From Clostridium punense (GTDB lineage Bacteria; Bacillota; Clostridia; Clostridiales; Clostridiaceae), in contig NZ_JAGGLL010000003.1 of assembly GCF_017874425.1 (NCBI RefSeq), forward strand, positions 62,001-126,000: a stretch of 64,000 nt of DNA, given 5' to 3'. This document shows positions 18,973-27,892 of the stretch, in pieces; the first letter of the stretch is position 1, and each line of letters begins with the position of its first letter. A program made the translations under genes and the position numbers. The notes below the pieces were generated by a model that saw only the letters and a list, made by a program, of their open reading frames with translations, made no database searches and was not told where the DNA came from.

Positions 18973-20004
18973 TTATTTATTCATTAAAGATTTTAACAAA
19001 TCTACTACAAAATGAATATCTTCTTCTGATATCCAATAATGAGTAACGAATCTCATTAAACCATCTTCTTCTCCATTAATTTTAATTCCCTTTTCAAGGA
19101 ACTTCTCCACTACATGGTCACTTACTAATCCAGTATCTGTCATATCAAAGAAAACCATGTTTAGATGAATGTCTTCTAGATTTAGTTTTATTCCAGGTAT
19201 TTTTTGTAGCTCCTTTGCTAAAAGGATAGCTTTTTCATGGTCTGTTTTTAAGTTCTCTCTCATTTCTTTTAGTGCAACTAAACCTGCAGCTGCTAGAAAT
19301 CCTGCTTGTCTTAAACCACCGCCCATAAGTTTTCTATTCTTTTTAGCTTTTGATATAAAGTCTTTTTTACCAGCTAGTATAGAGCCTACTGGAGCACAAA
19401 GGCCTTTAGATAAACAAAACATTACAGAATCTACATTTTTAGTAACTTCTTTTACATCAACATTTAAATAAGAAGATGCGTTAAATAATCTAGCGCCATC
19501 AAGGTGAACTTGAAGAGTATGTTTTTTAGCAACCTGATAAATTTCTTCCATAACTTTTAGAGATACAACTCTACCACTAGAGTGAGCATTTTCAACACAG
19601 ATTAAAGATGTTTTAGGATAGTGAATATCTTCTTCTTTTCTAATTCTTTTTTCTATTTCCACTGGGTTTAAAGTGCCATGATCGCTTTGAACTGTTCTTA
19701 GTTGAACACCAGCAATCACAGAAGCTGCACCGACTTCGTGAGCAACAATATGGCAGTCATCACCAAGAATAACTTCATCTCCTCTATGACAATGAGTAAG
19801 TAGTGCTAATTGGTTACCAAAAGTACCACTTGGTACAAATAGAGCAGCCTCCATGCCCACAAGCTCAGCGGCATATTTTTCTAATTCTTTTATAGTAGGA
19901 TCATCATCATAAACATCGTCTCCTACCATAGCATTAAACATTGCTTCTCTCATCTTATCAGTAGGTTGCGTAACAGTATCACTTCTTAAGTCTATTATTC
20001 TCAT
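18973..20004 (-). CDS. ltaE: Low-specificity L-threonine aldolase
   Basis: PLP-dependent beta-eliminating lyase that splits L-threonine or allo-threonine to glycine and acetaldehyde. The N-terminus IDLRSDTVTQPTDKMREAM, the GDDVYDDDPT motif and the PLP-lysine region MFCLSKGLCAPVGS are typical of this fold-type I family. The length of 343 residues is normal. The start has TGGAGG well placed. It is a source of glycine, which is of interest because a glycine-sensing riboswitch lies elsewhere in this window; no direct link is shown. Confidence 0.92.
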   Translation of the reverse strand: MRIIDLRSDTVTQPTDKMREAMFNAMVGDDVYDDDPTIKELEKYAAELVGMEAALFVPSGTFGNQLALLTHCHRGDEVILGDDCHIVAHEVGAASVIAGVQLRTVQSDHGTLNPVEIEKRIRKEEDIHYPKTSLICVENAHSSGRVVSLKVMEEIYQVAKKHTLQVHLDGARLFNASSYLNVDVKEVTKNVDSVMFCLSKGLCAPVGSILAGKKDFISKAKKNRKLMGGGLRQAGFLAAAGLVALKEMRENLKTDHEKAILLAKELQKIPGIKLNLEDIHLNMVFFDMTDTGLVSDHVVEKFLEKGIKINGEEDGLMRFVTHYWISEEDIHFVVDLLKSLMNK

Positions 20005-20433
20005 AACTTTTCCTCCATTTTTATATAGTATAGGAAATGTGGTATATAACTAAATTTAAATTACTACCATTACTTCCTTAGGACTTATAAGTAAATTGTA
20101 AAAACTCCATGTTGAAAGCCTTTACATATACATTATAAATTATTTAGACTAATAATGAAATATATTATAGGAATTTATGGTATAATGAAAAAAGTAAGGT
20201 GAAAAAGTCCTTACTATTTTAATTTATAATTAAAGTTTTAGTATTGTAATTATATAGAAAAATTTCGTGACAAACGAACCTAAGAAAGTACCGTTCTAAA
20301 CAAAAGTCTTTTATTGCAAAAAAGTTGATTTTTGCGCTATTATATAATTGGTATAGAAGCTTAGATAGTTAGAACTAAAAATGTTACTAAACTTTAGATT
20401 ATAAAAAACAAATTACATTAAAGAGGACTTAAA
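20005..20433. other. Divergent promoter region between ltaE and topB
   Basis: About 430 bases. TATAAT occurs at 20181-20186 and near 20340. Two short hairpins are visible: AGTAAGG/CCTTACT (20193-20215) and GCAAAAA/TTTTTGC (about 20316-20336). No RNA family or open frame was recognised. Confidence 0.4.
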
Positions 20434-22677
20434 ATGAATAAAGCATTATTTGTTACAGAAAAGCCATCAGTTGCTATGGACTATGTAAACTTATTAAAGC
20501 TTAAGGGAACAAAGAGAGATGGTTACATTGAGTGTGATAAGGCTATCTTCACTTGGTGTGTAGGTCATATGGTAACCATGAGTTATCCACAAGCTTATGA
20601 TGATAAATTAAAGTCATGGTCTTTAGAAACTTTGCCTTTTTTACCACATGAATATAAATACGAAGTTATACCAACGGTTAAAAAACAGTTTGAAGTTGTA
20701 AAAAACCTACTTCTTCGTCAGGATGTAGATACTATATATGTTTGTACTGACTCTGGAAGAGAGGGAGAGTACATTTATAGACTGGTAGATGAAATGGTTG
20801 GTGTAAACAATAAGATTAAAAAGAGAGTTTGGATAGACTCGCAAACCGAAGAGGAGATTAAAAGGGGTATAAGAGAAGCTAAGGATTTGTCAGCTTACGA
20901 TACCCTAGCTAATTCTGCTTATCTTAGAGCTAAAGAAGATTATCTTCAGGGAATAAACTTCTCCAGACTACTAACTTTAATTTATGGTCGAAGCTTAGCT
21001 AAACTTCTAAAAGAAGAGAAGGTGGTTATAGCTGTAGGTAGAGTTATGTCTTGTGTTCTTGCTATGATTGTAGATAGAGAAAGAGAAGTTAAGGAATTTG
21101 AAAAAACTGTGTTTCACAAGGTTCAAGGGGAATTTCATACCTCTGAAGGTGATTTTACTGGTGAGTGGAAGGTTCAAGAAAAATCTAGATATTTTAATAG
21201 CGAAAAGTTATATAATGATAATGGATTTTTAAAAAGAGAACATAGTGAAGAATTATTAAATTTTGTAAATAGTAATAAACAGAACATAGAAATAACAAAT
21301 ATAAATAAAGCAAAGGAGAAAAAAAATCCACCATTGCTATTTAACTTAGCAGAACTTCAAAATGAGTGTTCAAAAAGATTTAAAATTAATCCGGATGAGA
21401 CTCTAGGAGTTGTTCAAAGTTTATATGAAAAGAAGATTGTCACTTATCCAAGAACTGATGCTAGAGTTTTATCTTCAGCTGTAGCAAAGGAAATAAACAA
21501 AACTTTAAATAAACTATTAAGATTTAAAGAAATTGGAGATATTAACAATAATGTTAATACCATCATAAATGAAAAGTGGTATTCAAAATTATTGAAATCA
21601 AAGTACGTAGATGATACTAAGATTACAGACCACTATGCTATAATACCAACTGGGGAAGGACTAGAAGGTTATAACAGACTAAATTCCATAGAAAAATCAG
21701 TTTTTGAGTTGATTCTTAGAAGGTTTTTATCTATCTTTTATCCTGCGGCTGAGTACAGCAAGATATCTATTGAAGTTAATATTAATAATGAATATTTTTA
21801 CTCCAACGAGAAGGTTTGTGTTGAAAAGGGATACCTTGTTATAGCTAATAATAAGGAAGAAAAAGAAGAAAAAAGCGAAAGTAACTTAAATAAGATAAGA
21901 AAGAACTCTCCCATAGAGTTAATGGAGCTGAATATAAAAGAGGGGGAGACCTCTCCGCCTAAATATTACACCTCGGGATCTATAATTCTAGCTATGGAGA
22001 ATGCGGGAAAACTAATAGAGGATGAGGAGCTAAGAGAGCATATAAAGGGTGCGGGGATAGGTACAAGTGCTACAAGAGCAGAAATCTTAAAGAAGCTTGA
22101 AAGAATAGAGTATATTCAAACAAACAAGAAGAGCCAAGTAGTACATCCTACCTTAAAGGGAGAACTTATATATGAAACTATAAAAACCTCAATTCCATCT
22201 CTTTTAAACCCTAAACTTACTGCTAGTTGGGAAAAGGGACTTAAAATGATTACAGAGGGTGAAATTGACTCTGAAGAGTTTATGTGTAAACTGGAGAATT
22301 ATATAAAGGATAATGTAAAAAGAGTATTGTCTAATAACAATGTAATTGATTATAGCAATGCACTGGAAGGGCTATGCTCTGAGGAAAATACTAAGTTAAG
22401 CAAGTCTGATCTAGATGAAGTTTTAGGAATATGTCCAATATGTAGAGTAGGACATATAGTAAAAAATGCAAAGGGTTATGGCTGTACTAACTGGAAGAGT
22501 GGCTGTAAATTTTTTATTGCTGACATATGTGGAGTTACTATTTCACCAGTGTACCTTAGACAATTAATAACTAGTGGAAAAACTGAATTAATTCCAGGTT
22601 TTGTTTCTAAAAAGGGGAACAAATTTAGTGCCCGTTTGAAAATTGACGATAATAATATAATAATGGATTTTAATTAG
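20434..22677 (+). CDS. topB: DNA topoisomerase III
   Basis: Type IA topoisomerase. The N-terminal TOPRIM domain starts LFVTEKPSVAMDYV and includes VCTDSGREGEYI (the DxD-type metal site region). The catalytic tyrosine lies in VTYPRTDARVL (Y338). A C-terminal zinc ribbon is seen in CPICRVGHIV...GCTNWKSGCKFFI. At 747 residues it fits TopB of Firmicutes rather than TopA. It relaxes and decatenates single-stranded regions of DNA. The DUF2156 gene follows within 16 bases, suggesting a joint transcript. Confidence 0.92.
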   Translation: MNKALFVTEKPSVAMDYVNLLKLKGTKRDGYIECDKAIFTWCVGHMVTMSYPQAYDDKLKSWSLETLPFLPHEYKYEVIPTVKKQFEVVKNLLLRQDVDTIYVCTDSGREGEYIYRLVDEMVGVNNKIKKRVWIDSQTEEEIKRGIREAKDLSAYDTLANSAYLRAKEDYLQGINFSRLLTLIYGRSLAKLLKEEKVVIAVGRVMSCVLAMIVDREREVKEFEKTVFHKVQGEFHTSEGDFTGEWKVQEKSRYFNSEKLYNDNGFLKREHSEELLNFVNSNKQNIEITNINKAKEKKNPPLLFNLAELQNECSKRFKINPDETLGVVQSLYEKKIVTYPRTDARVLSSAVAKEINKTLNKLLRFKEIGDINNNVNTIINEKWYSKLLKSKYVDDTKITDHYAIIPTGEGLEGYNRLNSIEKSVFELILRRFLSIFYPAAEYSKISIEVNINNEYFYSNEKVCVEKGYLVIANNKEEKEEKSESNLNKIRKNSPIELMELNIKEGETSPPKYYTSGSIILAMENAGKLIEDEELREHIKGAGIGTSATRAEILKKLERIEYIQTNKKSQVVHPTLKGELIYETIKTSIPSLLNPKLTASWEKGLKMITEGEIDSEEFMCKLENYIKDNVKRVLSNNNVIDYSNALEGLCSEENTKLSKSDLDEVLGICPICRVGHIVKNAKGYGCTNWKSGCKFFIADICGVTISPVYLRQLITSGKTELIPGFVSKKGNKFSARLKIDDNNIIMDFN

Positions 22678-22692
22678 TGCGTGGAGGCGTTT

Positions 22693-23592
22693 ATGCTTAG
22701 TTTTAAAAATTTAACTATTGAAGATAAAAATATTATTAAGCCCTATATTACACCATATAAATTTAACACCTGTGAGTTTTCTTTTGCAACACTAGTTATT
22801 TGGAGTAGGGCTTGTAATATAGAATATACAATTGAAGAGGGAGTTTTAATTATAAAAAAGAAGGATTATCATGGTAAAAGCCACCTTGTACAACTCCTTG
22901 GATATGATAAAAATTCTTTAAAACCAATAGTTGAAACTCTTAAAGAAGAAAAGAAAACGACAGGTTTAGATTATCTATTTAAAGAAGTAGAGTGGAATTT
23001 TGTCCAGGATTTAATTCAGGTTTATGGAGATCAGGTTATATATGAAGAAGATAGAGATAATTTCGATTATATCTATGAAAGTAATAGTCTAATAACTATG
23101 ACAGGAAAAGTTCTTCATAAAAAAAGAAACCATTTTAACAAATTTGATAAAGGCTATAACCATAGACTAGAGATTATTAATAGCTTAGAAGTTAGAGAAG
23201 ACTGTAAAAGAGTAGCGAAAATATGGCATGATAGTTATGGAATCTATGATAAACTTACAGATTACGAATTAGAAGCTATAAACCAGGTTCTTGATCATTG
23301 GGATTTACTAGACTTAAAAGGAGTAGCTGTTTACGTAGATAATAATATTGCCGGATTTAGCATTGGAGAAATTGTTAATGAGGAAATGGCTATTATTCAT
23401 TTTGAAAAAGGTGATAAAGATTACTCAGGGGTATTTGCATTTATAAACCAAAAATCCACTGAAATGTTATACAGTGATATACCTTATATAAATAGGGAAG
23501 ATGATATGGGATTACCAGGGCTTAGAATTGCAAAAATGTCCTATGGGCCAGTAAAACTAGAGAAAAAGTATACTATAATAGATATTTTGTAG
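22693..23592 (+). CDS. DUF2156 protein (GNAT-like, phosphatidylglycerol lysyltransferase C-domain family)
   Basis: The pattern LTIEDKNIIKPYITPYKFNTCEFSFATLVIWS at the N-terminus and the later ESLNxLKKYRxHYN-like segment (KKRNHFNKFDKGYN) are typical of DUF2156 proteins, which have two GNAT folds. The ATG at 22693 is chosen because TGGAGG sits just upstream; the GTG at 22681 is earlier in frame. There is no membrane domain, so it lacks the flippase part of MprF. The substrate is unknown. It is tightly linked to topB upstream and an acetyltransferase downstream. Confidence 0.75.
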   Translation: MLSFKNLTIEDKNIIKPYITPYKFNTCEFSFATLVIWSRACNIEYTIEEGVLIIKKKDYHGKSHLVQLLGYDKNSLKPIVETLKEEKKTTGLDYLFKEVEWNFVQDLIQVYGDQVIYEEDRDNFDYIYESNSLITMTGKVLHKKRNHFNKFDKGYNHRLEIINSLEVREDCKRVAKIWHDSYGIYDKLTDYELEAINQVLDHWDLLDLKGVAVYVDNNIAGFSIGEIVNEEMAIIHFEKGDKDYSGVFAFINQKSTEMLYSDIPYINREDDMGLPGLRIAKMSYGPVKLEKKYTIIDIL

Positions 23593-23606
23593 GGGGAATT
23601 TTAAAT

Positions 23607-24155
23607 ATGATGTGTTTATTAAAGGGAAAAAAAGTTAAGTTGGCAGCTGTGAGAGAATCAGACATTCCAGTAATTGAAAAATGGTACAATGATATGAACT
23701 TTTTAAGGCATTTTGATAAATTGATAGCGGTTCCAAGAGAAAATACATATATATCAAATTTTATAAAGGGTATGCAAGATGCTAATAATGAAATTATCTT
23801 TGCGGTTAGAGATATTGAAGATGATAAATTAATAGGTATAACTGGTTTTGAAAATATACAATGGAATAATAGGGTTGCAACAATATTTATTGGTATTGGA
23901 GAAGAAGGTTATAGAGGAAAAGGAATTGGAAAAGAAGCTATGTCTCTAACTATAGATTATGGATTTAATGAGTTAAACCTACATAAGCTTCAGCTTACAG
24001 TGCTTGGGTATAACACTGCTGCAATTGCTCTTTACGAATCTTTAGGCTTTATAAAAGAAGGAGTATTTAGAGAGTTTATATTAAGAGATAAACAAAGATA
24101 TGATTTGGTGAATTATGGAATAATACACCATGAATGGATAAACAAAAGCCTATAA
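23607..24155 (+). CDS. GNAT acetyltransferase, RimJ/RimL-like
   Basis: A single GNAT domain of 182 residues. The acetyl-CoA loop is seen in GEEGYRGKGIGKEAM (the R/Q-x-x-G-x-G/A motif). The C-terminal half (LNLHKLQLTVLGYNTAAIALYESLGFIKEGVFRE) is characteristic of RimJ/RimL/SpeG-type N-acetyltransferases. The substrate cannot be told from sequence; ribosomal protein N-termini, polyamines or antibiotics are all possible. It is third in the topB unit, with GGGGGAA ahead of the start. Confidence 0.85.
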   Translation: MMCLLKGKKVKLAAVRESDIPVIEKWYNDMNFLRHFDKLIAVPRENTYISNFIKGMQDANNEIIFAVRDIEDDKLIGITGFENIQWNNRVATIFIGIGEEGYRGKGIGKEAMSLTIDYGFNELNLHKLQLTVLGYNTAAIALYESLGFIKEGVFREFILRDKQRYDLVNYGIIHHEWINKSL

Positions 24156-24180
24156 AGAGTTACTCTTTATAGGCTTTTTC
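24144..24180. terminator. Bidirectional terminator
   Basis: AAAAGCCTATAAAGAGT (24144-24160) pairs with ACTCTTTATAGGCTTTT (24162-24178), with an A run on the left and a T run on the right. It serves the acetyltransferase on the plus strand and the carboxypeptidase on the minus strand. Confidence 0.85.
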
Positions 24181-24184
24181 GATG

Positions 24185-25426
24185 TTATCTAAAAAGGGAT
24201 TTTTTCCTTCTTTTCTTTCTTTTAAACTTAACTCTAATAATTATAATTGAAGAAACAATTATAATTAGAGCCAATAAAGCTAAGATGTAGTATAAAGCAT
24301 TATCCTTTATAATTTGCATTTTGGATATGTTCGGGAATAGCTCATAGCTTTCAGAATAATTTCTAATCTTTACATCTACTTTACCTACTGGTTTATCTGC
24401 ACTAAGCTTCCAAGGACTTACATCATCAATATTGTAATTAAGTTCTGGAGTTAACCCTGTATCATAAAGGTTTATATCCTTATGTAAGGTAACAGGAACT
24501 TTTATAGTTCTAGTAGGTCCTATAAAAGGAATTGACTTATATTTTAAGGTAATTGATTGTAACTCCTTTCCTTTTTCTAAGTATACTTGCTTATCAGCAG
24601 TGAAGCTGTACTCCACAAGCTTTTCCATATCCTCAAACACCTTTGTGTCTGCAGGAAAGTTATACTCAGAATTTAATACTACGGTAGCAATGGTACGTCC
24701 ATTCCTTTCGTATATTGTAAATAGACAGCGACCAGATTTTGTAGTATATCCTGTTTTGCCACCGATGTTTCCATTGATACCAAGGAGCTTGTTTCTATTT
24801 TCTATTACTGCAATAGGACCATTTGAGGATTTAACTTCAGAAGTCTTTTTTGCAATAGTTGCCTTAACCCATGGATTGTTATAAACTGCTTCACCAAGTA
24901 GGGTTAAGTCATAAGCACTAGTATAATGATCATTAGTGTTGTCATCTAATCCATTTGGGGTTACAAAGTTGGTGTTTGTCATGTTTAAAGCTTTAGCTTT
25001 TTCATTCATAAGTTTGCTAAAGTTTTCAACGTTACCCCCTAGGTTTTCAGCAATCATATAAGCTATGTCATTACCTGAATAAAGTAAAAGAATATCCATA
25101 GCATTAGCACCGCTAAAGGTTTCACCTGCTTGAACAGGATGAACATTAAGCCCATAAGAATAATCAGGTTGAGTTTTAGCACCTTGAGGATAAGTTAAAT
25201 TATCTTCAGGTTTCTTATTTTCTGCAAGTAATAATGCTGTCATAAGTTTAGTTATACTTGCAGGTTGTCTTTTTTCATCAATATTTTTAGCATAAATTAT
25301 TTCTTTAGTATTCAAATCTACGGCAATTGCAGAAGTTCCTATAAGTTCAGGAGCTGGTGCAGCCAATGCAGTAGAAGAGAAAAGTAAGCTAAAGGTTAAT
25401 GCTAAAGATATTACCTTTTTTTTCAT
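24185..25426 (-). CDS. dacF: D-alanyl-D-alanine carboxypeptidase (PBP5/DacF type)
   Basis: Low-molecular-mass penicillin-binding protein that trims the terminal D-Ala of peptidoglycan stem peptides. A signal peptide (about 1-22, ending ALA) is followed by the three active-site motifs: SITK (S57-K60), SGN (117-119) and KTG (224-226). A beta-rich PBP5 C-terminal domain follows. The protein ends in a membrane helix (about 372-392) and a very basic tail, rather than the usual amphipathic helix. The ATG at 25426 has GGAGAG upstream; an ATG six codons earlier lacks one. It is a single gene. Confidence 0.92.
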   Translation of the reverse strand: MKKKVISLALTFSLLFSSTALAAPAPELIGTSAIAVDLNTKEIIYAKNIDEKRQPASITKLMTALLLAENKKPEDNLTYPQGAKTQPDYSYGLNVHPVQAGETFSGANAMDILLLYSGNDIAYMIAENLGGNVENFSKLMNEKAKALNMTNTNFVTPNGLDDNTNDHYTSAYDLTLLGEAVYNNPWVKATIAKKTSEVKSSNGPIAVIENRNKLLGINGNIGGKTGYTTKSGRCLFTIYERNGRTIATVVLNSEYNFPADTKVFEDMEKLVEYSFTADKQVYLEKGKELQSITLKYKSIPFIGPTRTIKVPVTLHKDINLYDTGLTPELNYNIDDVSPWKLSADKPVGKVDVKIRNYSESYELFPNISKMQIIKDNALYYILALLALIIIVSSIIIIRVKFKRKKRRKKSLFR

Positions 25427-25656
25427 CAATTTGCATCTCTCCATTTGCCTAAAGTATAAACATAGTATAACACTATGAATAATTTAGAACAAGGGGACAA
25501 AGTTAGCAATTTTAGGTATAATCATAGTATATAATAATAGTAATAAGTAAAACGAAGAAAATAATAAAATATATATGTGCATTGAGGTTTAAAAGAATAA
25601 AAAAGCTGAACTTTGAGGAAGGTCATTTGAAGAATCACTTGGAAAGGATGTTAACT

Positions 25657-26268
25657 ATGATAAATAATATAGAAAAGGTTTTTAAAGATAGAAAAGCAAT
25701 GCCAATTGGAAAGTACAAAAATAGTGCGGTACTTGTTTTATTGCAACAGGTTAATGGAGAAGAGCATGTGATTTTTGAAGTAAGATCTAACAAATTAACT
25801 CATCAACCAGGAGATGTTTGTTTACCAGGAGGTATGATTGAAGAAGGTGAAAATCCAAGGGATACTGCAATAAGAGAGGCTATGGAGGAACTAAATCTAT
25901 CTTTAGATGAAATTCAGTATGTTGGGGAATTGGATTATTTCATAAGCCCTTATGGCATGTTTATGTATCCTTTTATAGGTAAAACAAATAAAATTGAAAT
26001 AGAACCAAGTGAGTATGAAGTTGATCATATATTTACAGTACCCTTGAAATTTTTTATGGAACAGGAACCTTTACTGTATAATATGGAAATAGGCCCAACA
26101 AACCAAGAAGGCTTTCCTTTTCATTTAATAAATGGAGGAAAAAACTATAAATTTAGAAATGGCATTTTAAAAGAATATTTTTACGAGTACAACAATTATG
26201 TAATATGGGGATTTACAGCGCAAATTATTAAAACTTTTGTAGATATCTTAAAAAAAGAAATGAACTAA
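25657..26268 (+). CDS. Nudix hydrolase, CoA pyrophosphatase-like (NudL)
   Basis: The Nudix box is intact: GGMIEEGENPRDTAIREAMEEL (first 20 residues shown in parts: GGMIEEGENPRD, TAIREAMEEL). It is preceded by the NudL/UPF0035 pattern EVRSNKLTHQPGDVCLPGG. Such enzymes split CoA and related compounds into 3',5'-ADP and phosphopantetheine. Starts at 25657 (203 residues) or 25648 fit the GGAAAGGA site; a TTG at 25582 is possible but has no site. It stands alone and diverges from dacF. Confidence 0.82.
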   Translation: MINNIEKVFKDRKAMPIGKYKNSAVLVLLQQVNGEEHVIFEVRSNKLTHQPGDVCLPGGMIEEGENPRDTAIREAMEELNLSLDEIQYVGELDYFISPYGMFMYPFIGKTNKIEIEPSEYEVDHIFTVPLKFFMEQEPLLYNMEIGPTNQEGFPFHLINGGKNYKFRNGILKEYFYEYNNYVIWGFTAQIIKTFVDILKKEMN

Positions 26269-26359
26269 TTATAAATATATTTTTATAAAGGAAAAAGTAG
26301 AATTTAAAAGCATATAATTATAAAAGGGTTTTAATATTTAAAATGTGTGGGGTGGGGTT

Positions 26360-26998
26360 ATGGAAAGTATTATAAAATGGCAAGAACAGACTTTAGGGGA
26401 AAAGGTTGTGAAAGCTCTTCAAAATAATGAATTTCATGCTATCTATGTACAATCTAAAGAAGAAGCAGTAGCCTTTATTATGTATCATATAAATAAAGGA
26501 ACTGTAGTTGGTATTGGAGGTTCAGTGACAATCGGCCAATTAAATATAGAACGCAACATTATAGAAAATGGAGGAACTTTACTAAAGCACACTGAGGGTT
26601 CTACTGACAAAGAAAGAGTTGAAATTATGAGAAAACAATTACTAAGTGATGTTTACTTATGCAGCTCTAATGCAGTAACCCTAGATGGATATTTAGTAAA
26701 TATTGATGGAGCTGGAAATAGAGTAGCAGCAATGACCTTTGGACCTAAGAAAACAATCATAATTGTGGGGGTAAATAAAATTGTTAAGGATGAAGCTAGT
26801 GCGTTTGAAACACTGAAACTTGGAGCATGTCCGCTGAACAATAAAAGATTAAACTTACAAAACCCTTGTACTGTTGGAGGAATTTGCACTGAGTGTAATA
26901 GTAATAGGAGAATTTGCAGAATTTATTCCACTATTAAACGAAGACCTATAAGAAGTGATATTACAGTTGTAGTTGTAGGAGAACACTTAGGTTTTTAA
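26360..26998 (+). CDS. LUD-domain protein (LutC/YkgG family)
   Basis: The Rossmann-like LUD fold is indicated by GTVVGIGGSVTIGQLNI, SSNAVTLDGYLVNIDGAGNRVAAM and IIIVGVNKIV. The C-terminal part has clustered Cys (NPCTVGGICTECNSNRRICR), common in the single-domain clostridial members. LutC takes part in lactate oxidation with LutA and LutB, but those genes are not next to it, so the role here is open. The ATG at 26360 sits behind a G-rich ribosome site; a GTG at 26345 is in frame. Confidence 0.82.
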   Translation: MESIIKWQEQTLGEKVVKALQNNEFHAIYVQSKEEAVAFIMYHINKGTVVGIGGSVTIGQLNIERNIIENGGTLLKHTEGSTDKERVEIMRKQLLSDVYLCSSNAVTLDGYLVNIDGAGNRVAAMTFGPKKTIIIVGVNKIVKDEASAFETLKLGACPLNNKRLNLQNPCTVGGICTECNSNRRICRIYSTIKRRPIRSDITVVVVGEHLGF

Positions 26999-27215
26999 AC
27001 TAAAAGAGAAAAATGGTTTGTCAAAATATATCTAATTACGCAGAAAGTTTCTTTATTTTACCATTATATTATAATAATATATTATTTCACTAAAATTTTT
27101 AAATTAATTATAATTAATTTAATAAAACATATAGAATTTTCAAAAAAATGCTTCATTTTATTCTTATTATAATCTATAATTGTGTTATTAGCTTTGGTAG
27201 GGATGGGGTGTTATA

Positions 27216-27431
27216 ATGTCAAAATGTCCTTTTTTGACTACACGTGATGAAGTAGTTGAATGCTTTAAAGAGTGTTCACTTTACAAATGGACAGAAAATG
27301 AAAATAAATGTCCTTTTGTAGAACTCAAAAATTTCAAATCAATTTCCATAAAAAACATCTATGATTATGATTTGTTTAGAGAGGACAAGACTTCACCATT
27401 AAATATTTTATATGGAGAAAGTTATCTTTAA
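27216..27431 (+). CDS. Small Cys-containing protein (unknown function)
   Basis: A 71-residue protein with five cysteines, four of them in paired CPF...C...C...CPF layout within the first 40 residues (KCPFLT, VECFKECSLYKW, NKCPFVEL). The arrangement could bind a metal or Fe-S cluster, but no family is recognised. A GATGGGGTG region precedes the ATG. It is monocistronic and ends at a strong bidirectional terminator. Confidence 0.6.
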   Translation: MSKCPFLTTRDEVVECFKECSLYKWTENENKCPFVELKNFKSISIKNIYDYDLFREDKTSPLNILYGESYL

Positions 27432-27466
27432 AAGATAATATTTTAATGATTTGATTACAATGATTT

Positions 27467-27511
27467 AAAAAGTAACACCCTTATGTAGTTTACATAAGGG
27501 TGTTACTTTTT
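27467..27511. terminator. Strong bidirectional terminator
   Basis: AAAAAGTAACACCCTTATGTA (27467-27487) pairs perfectly with the arm at 27491-27511 around a short loop. A run lies on the left and T run on the right, so it ends both convergent genes. Confidence 0.9.
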
Positions 27512-27514
27512 CCT

Positions 27515-27865
27515 TTAGTGGCTTCCACAGGAGTTTTTGCAACCACCACAAGATTTAGAACAATCCTTTTGGAAGCCAGGTAAACTTTTTAAAGTAGGTT
27601 TAATTAAATAGTTACCCTTATTTAAGTAAACAATTACTTCTTCAACCTTCTCTGAAAGCTCACCATCATAACATATAGTTAAATCCTCAATTTTATTGCA
27701 AATATCTGTAGGTTTTGGTACATCTAGCATGAGTTGAACCTTTGATGATTTACAGCAACCATCTTCATAATATAATCTGAAACAACTATAATTATCATGA
27801 AATTTAAGCAAATTTAACATATCGTTGTAGGCATTGTTTGCAATTTTTATCTTAACTTTTCTCAT
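27515..27865 (-). CDS. HesB/IscA-like Fe-S biosynthesis domain protein with Cys-rich tail
   Basis: A 116-residue protein with the HesB-like fold pattern (VKIKIANNAYNDMLNLLKFH, CFRLYYEDGCCKSSKVQLMLD). This family includes A-type Fe-S carriers and clostridial HesB-like proteins, some of which are selenoproteins. The tail contains five cysteines in the last 15 residues (CSKSCGGCKNSCGSH), a plausible metal site. There is no in-frame TGA, so this is not a selenocysteine version. The gene is downstream of pncB by 27 bases on the same strand and is probably co-transcribed. Confidence 0.6.
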   Translation of the reverse strand: MRKVKIKIANNAYNDMLNLLKFHDNYSCFRLYYEDGCCKSSKVQLMLDVPKPTDICNKIEDLTICYDGELSEKVEEVIVYLNKGNYLIKPTLKSLPGFQKDCSKSCGGCKNSCGSH

Positions 27866-27892
27866 ATTATTTATTTAATCCTATCTTTGTTT

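Noticed and set aside
20193-20215. Hairpin between ltaE and topB read as a terminator
   Set aside because: It begins where transcription from the TATAAT at 20181 would start and lacks a good U run, so a terminator role is doubtful.
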